Assembly: GCA_964468045.1 (NCBI GenBank)
Contig: CAYXTO010000002.1
Location: forward strand, 124,001-188,000
DNA: 64,000 nt
Direction of reading: 5' to 3'
From: JAWKXU01 sp964468045
GTDB taxonomy: Bacteria; Pseudomonadota; Alphaproteobacteria; Sphingomonadales; Sphingomonadaceae
Below the pieces are notes generated by a model that saw nothing but the letters and a program-made list of their open reading frames with translations, made no database searches and was not told the DNA's origin. The translations under genes and the position numbers were made by a program. Within the stretch, counting starts at the first letter, position 1. Each line of letters starts with the position of its first letter. Below, one piece after another: positions 42,093 through 50,860 of the stretch.

Positions 42093-43226
42093 TCATTGCA
42101 CCAGAATATCGGCGTGAAGCGCGCCCGCGGCCTTGATCGCCTGCAGGATGCTGATCATGCGGCGCGTATCGATGCGGGATCGCGCGAGGCCTTGCACCAG
42201 CGTTCCCACCGTCGTGTTGGGAAAGGACATCACCGCATTGTTCGCGCCCTGCTCGACCTCCAGCTTCGTGTTGGTGACCAGCAGGCTCGACACGTCGCTG
42301 GCGAAGCCGCCGATGAAGCTGGGCTGCGATGCATAATTCTCGCTGGTGATCGTCACCTTGAGATCGCCCTGCGAGACGACCACGCTCGAGATCCTGACAT
42401 CGGCGCCCGCAACCACGGTGCCGGTCCGTTCGTTGATGACGATTCGTGGCGAGCGGCCGGGTTCCACCGAAAGATTTTCTATGTCCGAAAGGAAAGCCGC
42501 CAATTGTGCGGGCGGGCGGGTGAAGCGGATCGCGACTTCATCCGCGTTTTTCACTTCCGCGATGCCATGGCCCTGCGCCCGGTTGATCGCCTCCGCCACG
42601 CGCTGGGCGGTGGTGAAGCTCGGTTCCGTCAGCAGGAACGAAACCTGCCCGTCGCTTTTCAGGATCGCGGCATCGACCGGGCTTTCCACGGTGGCGCCGC
42701 CCGGCAGCACGGCGCTGGTCGGATAGTTGCGCTGCTGCCGGTTGAGATTCGCCCCGAAATCATATCCGCCCACGGTCAGCGATCCCTGCGCCAGCGCATA
42801 GGGCCGCTGATCGGGGCCGAGCAGCGGGGTTATCAGCAGGGTTCCGCCCGCGAGGGAGCGGGCATCGCCGATCGAGGATACGATCGCGTCGAACCGGTCG
42901 CCCGGATTTGCCGATGCGGGCAAGGTGGCGGTGACGATGACCACGGCCACATTGCGGCTGTTGATCTGATCGTCGGCAACGGTGCTGCCCAGCCGGGACA
43001 GCACGTTGCGCAGCGCCTGCCGCGTCACTTCGTTGCGGCGGGTGTCGCCCGAGCCGGCCAGGCCGGTGACGATGCCGTAACCGATGAGCGCATTGTCGCG
43101 CCAGCCGTCGAACCGTCCCAGCCCCTTGAGCATCACGGATTGCGCGGCGGCGGGCGCGCCCGCCAGCAACGCGGTCGCCATCAGCACCGCGATGCCGCGC
43201 AGCAGGAGACGGACGGGCGAAGGCAT
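42093..43226 (-). CDS. flgI: flagellar P-ring protein FlgI
   Basis: This 377-aa periplasmic protein has a signal peptide ending in GAPAAAQS and family signatures LIGYGIVTGLAGSGD, NVAVVIVTATLPA, PRIVINERTGTVVAGADVRI and a LQAIKAAGALHADI C-terminus. It forms the peptidoglycan ring around the rod, using FlgA as chaperone. Start overlaps the flgH stop by 1 bp. Confidence 0.96.
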   Translation of the reverse strand: MPSPVRLLLRGIAVLMATALLAGAPAAAQSVMLKGLGRFDGWRDNALIGYGIVTGLAGSGDTRRNEVTRQALRNVLSRLGSTVADDQINSRNVAVVIVTATLPASANPGDRFDAIVSSIGDARSLAGGTLLITPLLGPDQRPYALAQGSLTVGGYDFGANLNRQQRNYPTSAVLPGGATVESPVDAAILKSDGQVSFLLTEPSFTTAQRVAEAINRAQGHGIAEVKNADEVAIRFTRPPAQLAAFLSDIENLSVEPGRSPRIVINERTGTVVAGADVRISSVVVSQGDLKVTITSENYASQPSFIGGFASDVSSLLVTNTKLEVEQGANNAVMSFPNTTVGTLVQGLARSRIDTRRMISILQAIKAAGALHADILVQ

Positions 43227-43804
43227 CAGCCGATCCCCAGGAAGCTGAGGATGCGATTGATGATGCCGGGCCGGGCGCTACGGCTGACGAAGCCCTTGCC
43301 GTCATAATCGATCTGCGCATCGGCGATGCGGGAGGACAGGATCGCATTGCCGGCCGAGATATCCTGCGGACGGATCCGCCCGCGGACGCCGATCGAGGTG
43401 GCCTCCCCGTTGATCAGCATCCGCTGGCGGCCTTCGATCAGGAAATCGCCGTTAGGAGCCAGCCCGACCACTTCGGCCGACATGCGGGCGACGAATTGCT
43501 CGCTGCGCACCAGCTCGCCCTTGCCGCCGTAGTTTCCGCCGAAATCGAGCGAGACCGATTCATCGACCGATCCGCCGCGCACGCCGCCGCCGAATTCCGT
43601 GTTGCGGGACGAATTCTTCTGCAGCTTGCTGGAAGCCCTGGCCGCTTCGTGGATCAGAACCGTCACCGTATCGCCGACCGCCCGGGCGCGATCGTCCGCC
43701 GCGACGGCCGGCCATCCCCCGCCGCTGTAGAGCTGATCCGCCTGCGCCTGCGCCGCCGGCAAGGTTGCAAGAAGGACCGAAGCCAGCATCAATCGCGACC
43801 TCAT
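43226..43804 (-). CDS. flgH: flagellar L-ring protein FlgH lacking a lipobox cysteine
   Basis: This 192-aa protein has the FlgH core (DDRARAVGDTVTVLIHEAA, GVRGRIRPQDISAGNAILSS and ADAQIDYDGKGFV). FlgH is normally a lipoprotein, but here the N-terminus MRSRLMLASVLLATLPAAQA is followed by QADQ with no cysteine anywhere in the protein, so it must be processed by signal peptidase I and not lipidated. The start ATG overlaps the flgA stop. Confidence 0.93.
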   Translation of the reverse strand: MRSRLMLASVLLATLPAAQAQADQLYSGGGWPAVAADDRARAVGDTVTVLIHEAARASSKLQKNSSRNTEFGGGVRGGSVDESVSLDFGGNYGGKGELVRSEQFVARMSAEVVGLAPNGDFLIEGRQRMLINGEATSIGVRGRIRPQDISAGNAILSSRIADAQIDYDGKGFVSRSARPGIINRILSFLGIG

Positions 43805-44493
43805 TCGCCTGCCGCCTCCACGGGCGCCGCGAGATGCGAGGCGAAGACGGCGCCATCCTGCGTGCGGACGAATACAGCCTGCCCCATGCGCGAGGGTTGG
43901 AGGGCATTCACTCTGCGCTCGATGGTGACCGGCCCTTGGCGCGCGACATGGCGAAGCTCCGTTCCCGCGCCGATGACCGGCCCGCCCCGAACAGCCAGCG
44001 GCCCGAGATAAGCGCCGGCGGCGAGCGGCGCGGAGAGGCGCGGCGCATTCACACGGCGATCGAAACGAAGCGGCAGCCGGGCCGCATGAGCACGGCACGG
44101 GGCCGGCGCCACGGCTTCCGGCTGGAGATAGGCGCCGGCATCGAGATCGTGCCGCAGCATGAGGCAGGGGCGGGCGCCGTGCCCGGGTCCGGGCGCTTCC
44201 GGAACCTCGAAGCGCACCTTTCCGCCATGGCGAAGGCGCAATGCCTGCCCCGGCACGCGCCGCCGCAGCAGTTTGGCGCGGGTGGCGCTATCGAGTTCGA
44301 GATGGCTGCGTCCGGCCGGAACGACCGCTATCGTCAATGGGCCCAGCCTCGTCCGCTGCCCGTTATCGAGCACGGCAAGATCCGCGACGGTGATCTCCCG
44401 CGCCGGCAGCACGACACGCTCAGCCGCCGCCGCATGGCCGGGCAATCCGGCGCATGCCAGGGCCAGCAGCATGGCGGACAGGCCTGATCGCAT
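43801..44493 (-). CDS. flgA: flagellar P-ring assembly chaperone FlgA
   Basis: This 230-aa exported protein (signal ending PGHAAAAE) has a SAF-like C-terminal domain with RVNAPRLSAPLAAGAYLGP and VTIERRVNALQPSRMGQAVF, matching FlgA's role in binding FlgI before ring formation. Position between flgG and flgH is the classic alphaproteobacterial order. Start at ATG 44491-44493, 2 bp after the flgG stop. Confidence 0.9.
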   Translation of the reverse strand: MRSGLSAMLLALACAGLPGHAAAAERVVLPAREITVADLAVLDNGQRTRLGPLTIAVVPAGRSHLELDSATRAKLLRRRVPGQALRLRHGGKVRFEVPEAPGPGHGARPCLMLRHDLDAGAYLQPEAVAPAPCRAHAARLPLRFDRRVNAPRLSAPLAAGAYLGPLAVRGGPVIGAGTELRHVARQGPVTIERRVNALQPSRMGQAVFVRTQDGAVFASHLAAPVEAAGE

Positions 44494-44495
44494 CG

Positions 44496-45269
44496 TCACT
44501 TCTTGAGATTGTTGGTGATGGCGGCGAGCTGGTCGGCGGCCTGGATCGCTTGCGCATTGGCGGCGAAGGCCCGCTGGATGACGAGCATTTTCACCATCTC
44601 TTCCGACAATTCGACATTGGAGCCTTCGAGGCTGCCCTGACGGAACCACCCGGCTCCGTCCTCTCCCGCTGCGCTGTCGATCAGCCGCGTATCTTCGCGC
44701 GGACGCAGCAAACCGTTGTCCAGCCGTTCCAGCGCATCTTCATGCTCGACACGCACCAGCCGGATCTGGCCCAGCTCCACGCTTTCGTCGCCGGAAGTGA
44801 GCGCGGACACGATGCCGTCGGGCGAAATCGAAAGCGATTGCGCATCGAGCGGCATCACGATCCCCGCACGCAGCGGGATTCCGTCGGCGGTGGCCAGCAA
44901 GCCGTCCTCGTTCACCCGCAACGGACCGCCCCGCCAGAGCAGGTCCTGCCCGGATGGCCCCATCAATTCGATCAGCCCCTGACCTTCGATCGCCAGATCC
45001 ATGGGGTTGCCGGTCGGCCTGATCTCCCCTTGCGCGAACAGCATGGCCTGGGGGACGATCCGCACTCCGCCGCCTTCCGGCAGTCCGCTGGGCGGCAGCG
45101 CGCCGCCGATCCCGTCCGCTTGCGGTTGCCGTGCGAGGATTTCCGAGAAGCGTGGTTCGGAGCGCTTGAAGGCCGGGCTGTTCACATTGGCGATGTTGTT
45201 CGCGATCATCTCGAGCGCGAGCTGTTCCGCCCGGAGCGCCACCGCTCCCACTTCAAAGGCCCCGTTCAT
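44496..45269 (-). CDS. flgG: distal rod protein FlgG
   Basis: This 257-aa rod protein has the ALEMIANNIANVNSPAFKR motif, a GNPMDLAIEGQGLIEL stretch typical of rod/hook proteins and a C-terminal EGSNVELSEEMVKMLVIQRA helix. It overlaps flgF by 4 bp. Confidence 0.94.
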   Translation of the reverse strand: MNGAFEVGAVALRAEQLALEMIANNIANVNSPAFKRSEPRFSEILARQPQADGIGGALPPSGLPEGGGVRIVPQAMLFAQGEIRPTGNPMDLAIEGQGLIELMGPSGQDLLWRGGPLRVNEDGLLATADGIPLRAGIVMPLDAQSLSISPDGIVSALTSGDESVELGQIRLVRVEHEDALERLDNGLLRPREDTRLIDSAAGEDGAGWFRQGSLEGSNVELSEEMVKMLVIQRAFAANAQAIQAADQLAAITNNLKK

Positions 45270-45979
45270 CGCCCGCTCCTGCTGAAAGTGGTGATCGCCT
45301 GGCCAATCAGCTGATCATAGGCCTGCGCCAGCCGCGCGCCCCCTTCGGATTGGCGCACAGCCGTCATCATTGCGACCATCTCGTCGCTCATCACCACATT
45401 GGAGCTTTCGAGCTGGCCCTGGCGCAGAACGCTGCCGCTTGCCTCGGCCAGCCCGGCCGGGTTGGCGCGGAATACCGATCCGGCGAGCGCGGCGATACCG
45501 GAACCCTGACCTGCCTCATAAAGCCCGATGGCGGCGACCGGCACGCCTGCCTGCAGAACGGTGCCATCGTCCAGGATCTCCACGTCCTGACCGTCGAGGA
45601 TCAGATCGCCGCCGCCGGCCTGCTGGAGGATGCGGCCTGATGCATCGATCACCGAGCCGCCTTCACCCAGCGTAAAGGCGCCGCCGCGCGAGTAGACCAG
45701 ATCTTCGCCCGCGCGCAGTTGAAGCACTGCCGGTCCATGGATCGCGAGATCGAGAGGCTTGCCGGTATGGCGAAGACGGCCCTGGCTGAAATCGGTCAGG
45801 AAGCGGGTCTCGGCCACCTGCGCTGGGAAGGGCCCGCTCGCCCGTTCCAAGGTCTGCGCAAAGGCGACCTGTTTCTTGTATCCCGCAGTCGACGCATTCG
45901 AGACGTTCCGGGAAACCGCTTCCACACGGCGTTCCGAGGACGCAAGAATGGCGGATGCGGACTCCATGAGCCCCGGCAT
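45266..45979 (-). CDS. flgF: proximal rod protein FlgF, first gene of the leftward flagellar operon
   Basis: This 237-aa protein has SRNVSNASTAGYKK at the N-terminus, a KPLDLAIHGPAVLQL rod/hook motif and a C-terminal ESSNVVMSDEMVAMMTAVRQ helix. It is the promoter-proximal gene of a ~15.5-kb operon of about 23 genes. I see no clear sigma-54 or sigma-28 promoter in the 200 bp upstream. Confidence 0.93.
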   Translation of the reverse strand: MPGLMESASAILASSERRVEAVSRNVSNASTAGYKKQVAFAQTLERASGPFPAQVAETRFLTDFSQGRLRHTGKPLDLAIHGPAVLQLRAGEDLVYSRGGAFTLGEGGSVIDASGRILQQAGGGDLILDGQDVEILDDGTVLQAGVPVAAIGLYEAGQGSGIAALAGSVFRANPAGLAEASGSVLRQGQLESSNVVMSDEMVAMMTAVRQSEGGARLAQAYDQLIGQAITTFSRSGR

Positions 45980-46180
45980 CGAACCCCCCGATCTTTCCAG
46001 TCGCGGGGATGGTTACGATGCCCGGTCATGCGATCAATTCGCGATAGATCGACAACGGATTTAACCCGGGCGGGAGGTTCCAGCGGAGCTAAACTTCTGC
46101 TTGTTCCGGTGGATTGGTCTCTCGAAACCGGATGCATTCGCTTGCCTGTCCCCGCGGGGGAACGGGCGCGCGGTGCGTGC

Positions 46181-46378
46181 TCATTTCATCAGCAGGAGAA
46201 TGCCCAAGGCCAGCCCGGTGGCGGCAGCGAACAAGGGCCAGGACCAGAGTATGGTATGATCGGCCAGCACCAGCTTGTGAATCGCAAGATGTCCGCCGGT
46301 CGAGCCTGCGGACCCTATGAACAGGGAAACGATCCAGGTCAGGAATGCGCCCAGAGGCAGCGCCTTGAGGAATGCCAT
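46181..46378 (-). CDS. 65-aa small membrane protein
   Basis: A short protein with two hydrophobic segments (LGAFLTWIVSLFIGSAGS and WPLFAAATGLALGILLLM) linked by a His-containing loop. AAGGATGGGATT precedes the ATG at 46376-46378. It lies between the flagellar operon and the secretion operon, reading leftward, and could be co-transcribed with neither. I do not recognise a family. Confidence 0.6.
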   Translation of the reverse strand: MAFLKALPLGAFLTWIVSLFIGSAGSTGGHLAIHKLVLADHTILWSWPLFAAATGLALGILLLMK

Positions 46379-46547
46379 AATCCCATCCTTGCGAAACACT
46401 GGGCTGACTATGCGGCAATCGTGGTTAAGAAACCGTAAGGGCCGCCGGATTCGAGCCGTGCTGCCGCGAGTGTCATCAAACCGAAACAATAGGCCATAGA
46501 ATAACCCCGATTCTGCAATCGCTGCTGCAGGGCGGAACTGGAAAAGC

Positions 46548-46775
46548 ATGGGCAATCCGGAATTGGTTGAGACTATCGACCCAAAAGAAGCTCTGACGCA
46601 TGTGCGGGTGCAGGAAGTCTCCGGTCCGCTGGGGCGAGTGCGCCTGACCGTGCGGGCGCTGGGCCATGCCGAAGGCTTCGTGTTCTGCCGGCATGGGACG
46701 GCGACGCCCTTCGCGCTTCCCGCCCGGGAATGGCTGGCCCTGCCGCTGGCGAATGGAAGCAATTACGACGTCTGA
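46548..46775 (+). CDS. 75-aa hypothetical protein
   Basis: A small soluble protein with two beta-rich stretches (VRVQEVSGPLGRVRLTVRAL and EGFVFCRHGTATPFALP). GGAAAAGC precedes the start. It is the only plus-strand candidate in the flagellar/secretion boundary. No family recognised. Codon use looks normal for the window, so it may be real. Confidence 0.5.
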   Translation: MGNPELVETIDPKEALTHVRVQEVSGPLGRVRLTVRALGHAEGFVFCRHGTATPFALPAREWLALPLANGSNYDV

Positions 46776-46798
46776 GGGACAGGGCGCTTGACGGTGCG

Positions 46799-47809
46799 CT
46801 ATAGCAATTCGCGGCTTTCCGCGATGGCGGTAATTCCCCGTTTGCCGTCCTGCCGCCCCAATTGCACCACCACATCGATCACCGAGGCGGCATAGGCAAT
46901 CGTATCGCCACGGGTCAGCCCGATCCCGGTCTGCATCACCATCAGCGCGAGTTGTTCGAGCGCGCCGCGCAGCGAATTGGCATGGATGGTGGAGAAGGAA
47001 CCGGGATGGCCGGTGTTGATCGCGCGCAGGAAGCTGACGGATTCGGCGCCGCGCAACTCGCCCAGCACGATCCGGTCCGGTCTCAGGCGCAAGGCGGCCT
47101 GCAGCAGCTCATTGGCGGTGACCTTGGCCTCGCCAAGCTCGCCCTTCACTGCCACCAGCCCGACCCCATTGTCGCCGGGCAGGCGCAGTTCCGGCGTGTC
47201 TTCCACCAGCACGACGCGTTCGTCGCGGGGGATGTCGCCCAGCATGGCGCTGAGGAAGGTGGTCTTGCCGGTGGAGGTGCCGCCCGACACAAGGATGGTC
47301 TTGCGCGCCGCAATCGCCGCGCGCAGCCATGCGATGGGTGAGGCTTCGCGATCCGGCATCGGCGCTTCCTCGGGCCTGGCCAGGGGGCCGCTGTCATAGG
47401 CGTCGAGCGGCAGGTCCAGCCTGCGGTGGCGGCGGATGGCCATCACCCATGGCCCGCGCGTCGCCGGAGGGCCGCAGAATTGCACACGCGCGCCGCCCGG
47501 CAGCGTCGCCCCGAGCAGCGGGTGCTCCCGGTTGATCCCCTGGTGGCTGACCCGAGCGACCTGCTCGGCCAGCCGCTTGATCAGCTGATCGTCGATCTCG
47601 GGCAATACGATCCTCTGCATCCCGGGGGTTGCGGCATCCTCGATCCATAGCTCGCCGGGCCGGTTGACGATGATCTCGGTAACCGTGTCGCGTTCCAGCC
47701 AGCGGCGGAACGGAGCGAGATAGGCATCGAGATAGACATTCCCGCTCGGCAATGCGTCCTCTCTTGCGCATTCGTCGGCCGGCATGAGCTGGTGCAGCGC
47801 GGCGGTCAC
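46799..47809 (-). CDS. virB11: type IV secretion ATPase VirB11
   Basis: This 336-aa hexameric ATPase has Walker A GGTSTGKT at residues ~174-181, VVLVEDTPELRL, the Asp-box-like LRPDRIVLGELRG and the His-box GHPGSFSTIHANS. It powers pilus assembly and substrate transfer at the inner membrane. Its ATG overlaps the virB10 stop by 4 bp; it is the last gene of the operon. Confidence 0.96.
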   Translation of the reverse strand: MTAALHQLMPADECAREDALPSGNVYLDAYLAPFRRWLERDTVTEIIVNRPGELWIEDAATPGMQRIVLPEIDDQLIKRLAEQVARVSHQGINREHPLLGATLPGGARVQFCGPPATRGPWVMAIRRHRRLDLPLDAYDSGPLARPEEAPMPDREASPIAWLRAAIAARKTILVSGGTSTGKTTFLSAMLGDIPRDERVVLVEDTPELRLPGDNGVGLVAVKGELGEAKVTANELLQAALRLRPDRIVLGELRGAESVSFLRAINTGHPGSFSTIHANSLRGALEQLALMVMQTGIGLTRGDTIAYAASVIDVVVQLGRQDGKRGITAIAESRELL

Positions 47810-48921
47810 TGGGTGGTCACGCGGGAGAAATCGAGATCGCGCGCGGTAAACACGCGGATCGGTTCCCCCTGGCGCACCCGCACGGTGGGGCCGATCTGGC
47901 TGTCCTGCGTCACTGCGGCCGCGGCGGCGCTCTGGCCCCCGCCCAGGATCACGGAAGACCCGCCGCTGGCGATGGTGCTGAGCCCCCCGACGACCGAGAG
48001 CAGCATGGCGGAACCAAAGCGCTTGAAGAAGTGACTGTCCACCTTGCCGGGCAGGCCGGCAGTGCCGGAGAAATCGGTTCCGGGCGAAGCGAGCGCGACG
48101 GATGCGCCGTCCGGGCGGATCAGCCGCGTCCAGATCACATAGGCGCGTTTCTGGCCCCCCTGAAGGCCGCTCTGGTACTGGCCGACGAGGCGGGAGCTAC
48201 GTGGCACGAGGATGCGCGTGCCGTCGAAGGAGCGCACATCGCTGCTGACGACCGCCCGGACATAGCCCGGAACATCGGTATTGATCGCGGTTTCCAGAAT
48301 GGCCGGGATCAACGTGCCCTGGGTTACGGTAGTAGCCGGGTCGACCATCGCCGTCGCCTGGGCCGGGGCGCCGCCCACCCCGCCGATCCGGCTCGCGAAA
48401 TCAGAAGCGGAATTGCCTGTCTTGGCGGCATCGCCTGCTTCCGGCGCGACCAGCGGAACCGGCATGGCGCCTGCATCGAACACGACGGTAGGCGAAGCGT
48501 GGGGGTTGCTGGCCGGGGCCAGCGCGGTGGCGGGCGGGTTGGCCAGCACGGCCTGCGGTGCCGGGTCGGCTTGTGGGACCGGTGCCGCCACTCGCGGTTG
48601 CGGTTTCTGTTGGTTGGCGTCTTGCGTGGGCGCGGGGGCGGAATTGCCTGCCGGTTGCACGGTTGCCTGCTGCGCCGGATTCGCCTCGCCGGCGACGCGG
48701 GCGGTATCCATGCTCCAGAGCGTGATCGCGCCGAGCAGGCCGACGATGCCGATCCCGGCGGCCAGGCCCAGGGCATCGGATTTGCCCTTGCGCTGGGTGA
48801 CGGCGGGGAAAGCGTTGCGGCTGGCAAGATCGATGATCTCGGCCGACATCCCCTCGCGCGGGTCGCGATCATTCGCGGCTTCTCCGGCCTTCTTTTCCGG
48901 CAAACGCATGGCAAGGCGCAT
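47806..48921 (-). CDS. virB10: type IV secretion core protein VirB10
   Basis: This 371-aa protein has a cytoplasmic N-terminus, one transmembrane helix (GLAAGIGIVGLLGAITLW) near residues 50-68, a Pro/Ala/Gln-rich periplasmic linker, and a C-terminal beta-barrel domain (ILVPRSSRLVGQYQSGLQGG, and DFSGTAGLPGKVDSHFFKRF). It spans both membranes and forms the outer-membrane core with VirB9. Its start abuts the virB9 stop. Confidence 0.95.
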   Translation of the reverse strand: MRLAMRLPEKKAGEAANDRDPREGMSAEIIDLASRNAFPAVTQRKGKSDALGLAAGIGIVGLLGAITLWSMDTARVAGEANPAQQATVQPAGNSAPAPTQDANQQKPQPRVAAPVPQADPAPQAVLANPPATALAPASNPHASPTVVFDAGAMPVPLVAPEAGDAAKTGNSASDFASRIGGVGGAPAQATAMVDPATTVTQGTLIPAILETAINTDVPGYVRAVVSSDVRSFDGTRILVPRSSRLVGQYQSGLQGGQKRAYVIWTRLIRPDGASVALASPGTDFSGTAGLPGKVDSHFFKRFGSAMLLSVVGGLSTIASGGSSVILGGGQSAAAAAVTQDSQIGPTVRVRQGEPIRVFTARDLDFSRVTTQ

Positions 48922-49700
48922 CAGTTGGACTCCCCGGCGCGGGCAAGCGCAGCGTCCGTCCGGGACATTGCGTTGCGTTCTGGTTGCTGGTTGATCAGGA
49001 CCGCGTTGTCGCGGCCGGATCGGAGGATGATCTCACGCGGCACGCCGTCGACCACCACGGTGTCGCCCCGGACCGTGTAATTGACCGGGCCTTCCACCCC
49101 TTCCTCATTGGCGATCAGTATCGCCGGGACGGGATTGCCGTTCGGCCAGGTCAGGAATGTCGCGTCGCCATCGTCGTAGATGCGCGAGGGAACCAGCTTG
49201 CGGTTGCCCTTGCTGGTCCAGGAAAAATTGAGGCTGGCCGGGTCCTTGACCGCGTAGGGATCGCTGGCGGCCGTCATCTCGAGATCGTTCGGACCTTCCG
49301 CCAGCGCCGACGCCTGCGCTTCCTTAGCGTCCTGCGGATAGGTGAAGCGCAGGACGTAAAGCGGCTTCGAGGACGGGCTGGCCACCAGATCGAACAGATA
49401 GGTGCGGCGGTTGGTCACCACCGTCATATTGGTGGAAGCCTTCGCTTCCAGCGGCTTCACGAACAGCAGGTTGGCCCGCTTGTTGGGCGTGACCTGCCAG
49501 GAGGCGGAATCTCCGATCGCGACATTCTCGATCAGTTCGCTCTCGCCGAACACGATGGTCGCCTGGACATTGGTCCGCCCTTCGATCCGCACCACCTGGG
49601 CCGGATCGTAGACTCGCTCGACTAGGCGCTGGTCACTCGCGAAGGCAGGCTGGGCGGCAAGGGTCAAGGCAAGCGCCAGGGGCGCGATTGCGCGGATCAT
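48921..49700 (-). CDS. virB9: type IV secretion core protein VirB9
   Basis: This 259-aa exported protein (signal ending AAQPAFAS) has the VirB9/CagX core: YLFDLVASPSSKPLYVLRFTYP and the C-terminal domain PVPAILIANEEGVEGPVNYTV with VVDGVPREIILR. The mature protein has no cysteine for disulphide linkage to a VirB7 lipoprotein, and no virB7 lies nearby. Overlaps virB6 by 4 bp. Confidence 0.94.
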   Translation of the reverse strand: MIRAIAPLALALTLAAQPAFASDQRLVERVYDPAQVVRIEGRTNVQATIVFGESELIENVAIGDSASWQVTPNKRANLLFVKPLEAKASTNMTVVTNRRTYLFDLVASPSSKPLYVLRFTYPQDAKEAQASALAEGPNDLEMTAASDPYAVKDPASLNFSWTSKGNRKLVPSRIYDDGDATFLTWPNGNPVPAILIANEEGVEGPVNYTVRGDTVVVDGVPREIILRSGRDNAVLINQQPERNAMSRTDAALARAGESN

Positions 49701-50860
49701 CGGGATTTCTCCGTAAAGCGGGCAGGCATGGCGCGGAAGCGGCTGCCGACCCCGCGCGCGCGTGAAGGGGCTGATGGTGCTCCGGAAACCGGCATTTCGC
49801 CGATGCCGCGCGAATCGAAGCGGATTTCGCGGCGGATGCCGCCAGACCCGGCATCGTTCGCCGCCGAAGCGGGCACGCCGGATAGGGCGATGCTGCGAGC
49901 CTTCACTACGGCGGGCGAGTTCGCGGTCGGAGCGGGGGCGATCGCGGTTTGGCGCGCAGGGGCGGATGCCGGGCGTGCCTCACCGCGGCCCTCGTCGCTT
50001 GCCTTTGCGGCCAGCCCGAATATCCGCCATCCGGCCACCATGGTCCCCGCCGTGCGCATCACCAGCACCATCAGCGCGACATGGACGGCACCGACCAGGA
50101 AAAAGGCCATGGCCGCGCGCGGGTTTATCTTCCCGTCGAGGTCCACGAGGCTGGCGATTACCGGCACGGCCAGTTCCAGCATCAGGCTGCCCGCCAGCAC
50201 CGCGAACAGCGGGGCAAGCGCCAGCATCGCCACGGCGCGAAGCCAACCCACGAACAGCCCGCGCGTGCCCTGGAACAGGGCGAGGATGACGAAGGCCGGG
50301 CCGATGGCGATCAGCACGGCCAGCGCGATCCGCGATGTGACCAGCACGCCCACGGTGCCGAGCAGGAACAGCATCGCGCCGAGCCACAGCAGGTTGGGCG
50401 GAGAGAACGTGCCCGCACTGGCCTCGGCCTGGCCCTCGGTCGCTTCCGCGATCGCGGCGAACACGATGTCGATCTTGTCGGCGAACAGCGTCGTCGCCGA
50501 TCCCCGGCTTCCGGCAATGATGGACGCGATCTGGTCCGGCGCTCCCCTTGCAAGGTTCCAGACGACGCTTTGATAGGCGACCCAACTCGTGGCGAAGGTC
50601 AGGACCAGGCCGAGGGTCATCATGCGCGGGGTCAGCGCGCTCACGCCGAGGCGGCTGCGGCCGGTCAGCAGCGAAATCGCGAAAAAGGCGACATAAAGCG
50701 TCAGCAGGATGGTGAGGGCCGGGACCAGCGCTCCGCCGGAGCCGAACAGCCTGCCGAAGGCGCTCTGCGTCATTTCACCGGCAACGCAATCCACCCCGCG
50801 CAGCGCGGCGGCGACGCCATTGCCGACTTCGGCCCGGGCTATGTCACAGGCCGCGCTCAT
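49697..50860 (-). CDS. virB6: type IV secretion inner-membrane protein VirB6
   Basis: This 387-aa polytopic protein starts at ATG 50858-50860 overlapping the virB4 stop. About six transmembrane helices are visible (ALVPALTILLTLYVAFFAIS, then LLWLGAMLFLLGTVGVLV and others), with a long Ala/Pro-rich cytoplasmic C-terminus. It fits the VirB6/TrbL family channel component. Confidence 0.9.
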   Translation of the reverse strand: MSAACDIARAEVGNGVAAALRGVDCVAGEMTQSAFGRLFGSGGALVPALTILLTLYVAFFAISLLTGRSRLGVSALTPRMMTLGLVLTFATSWVAYQSVVWNLARGAPDQIASIIAGSRGSATTLFADKIDIVFAAIAEATEGQAEASAGTFSPPNLLWLGAMLFLLGTVGVLVTSRIALAVLIAIGPAFVILALFQGTRGLFVGWLRAVAMLALAPLFAVLAGSLMLELAVPVIASLVDLDGKINPRAAMAFFLVGAVHVALMVLVMRTAGTMVAGWRIFGLAAKASDEGRGEARPASAPARQTAIAPAPTANSPAVVKARSIALSGVPASAANDAGSGGIRREIRFDSRGIGEMPVSGAPSAPSRARGVGSRFRAMPARFTEKSR

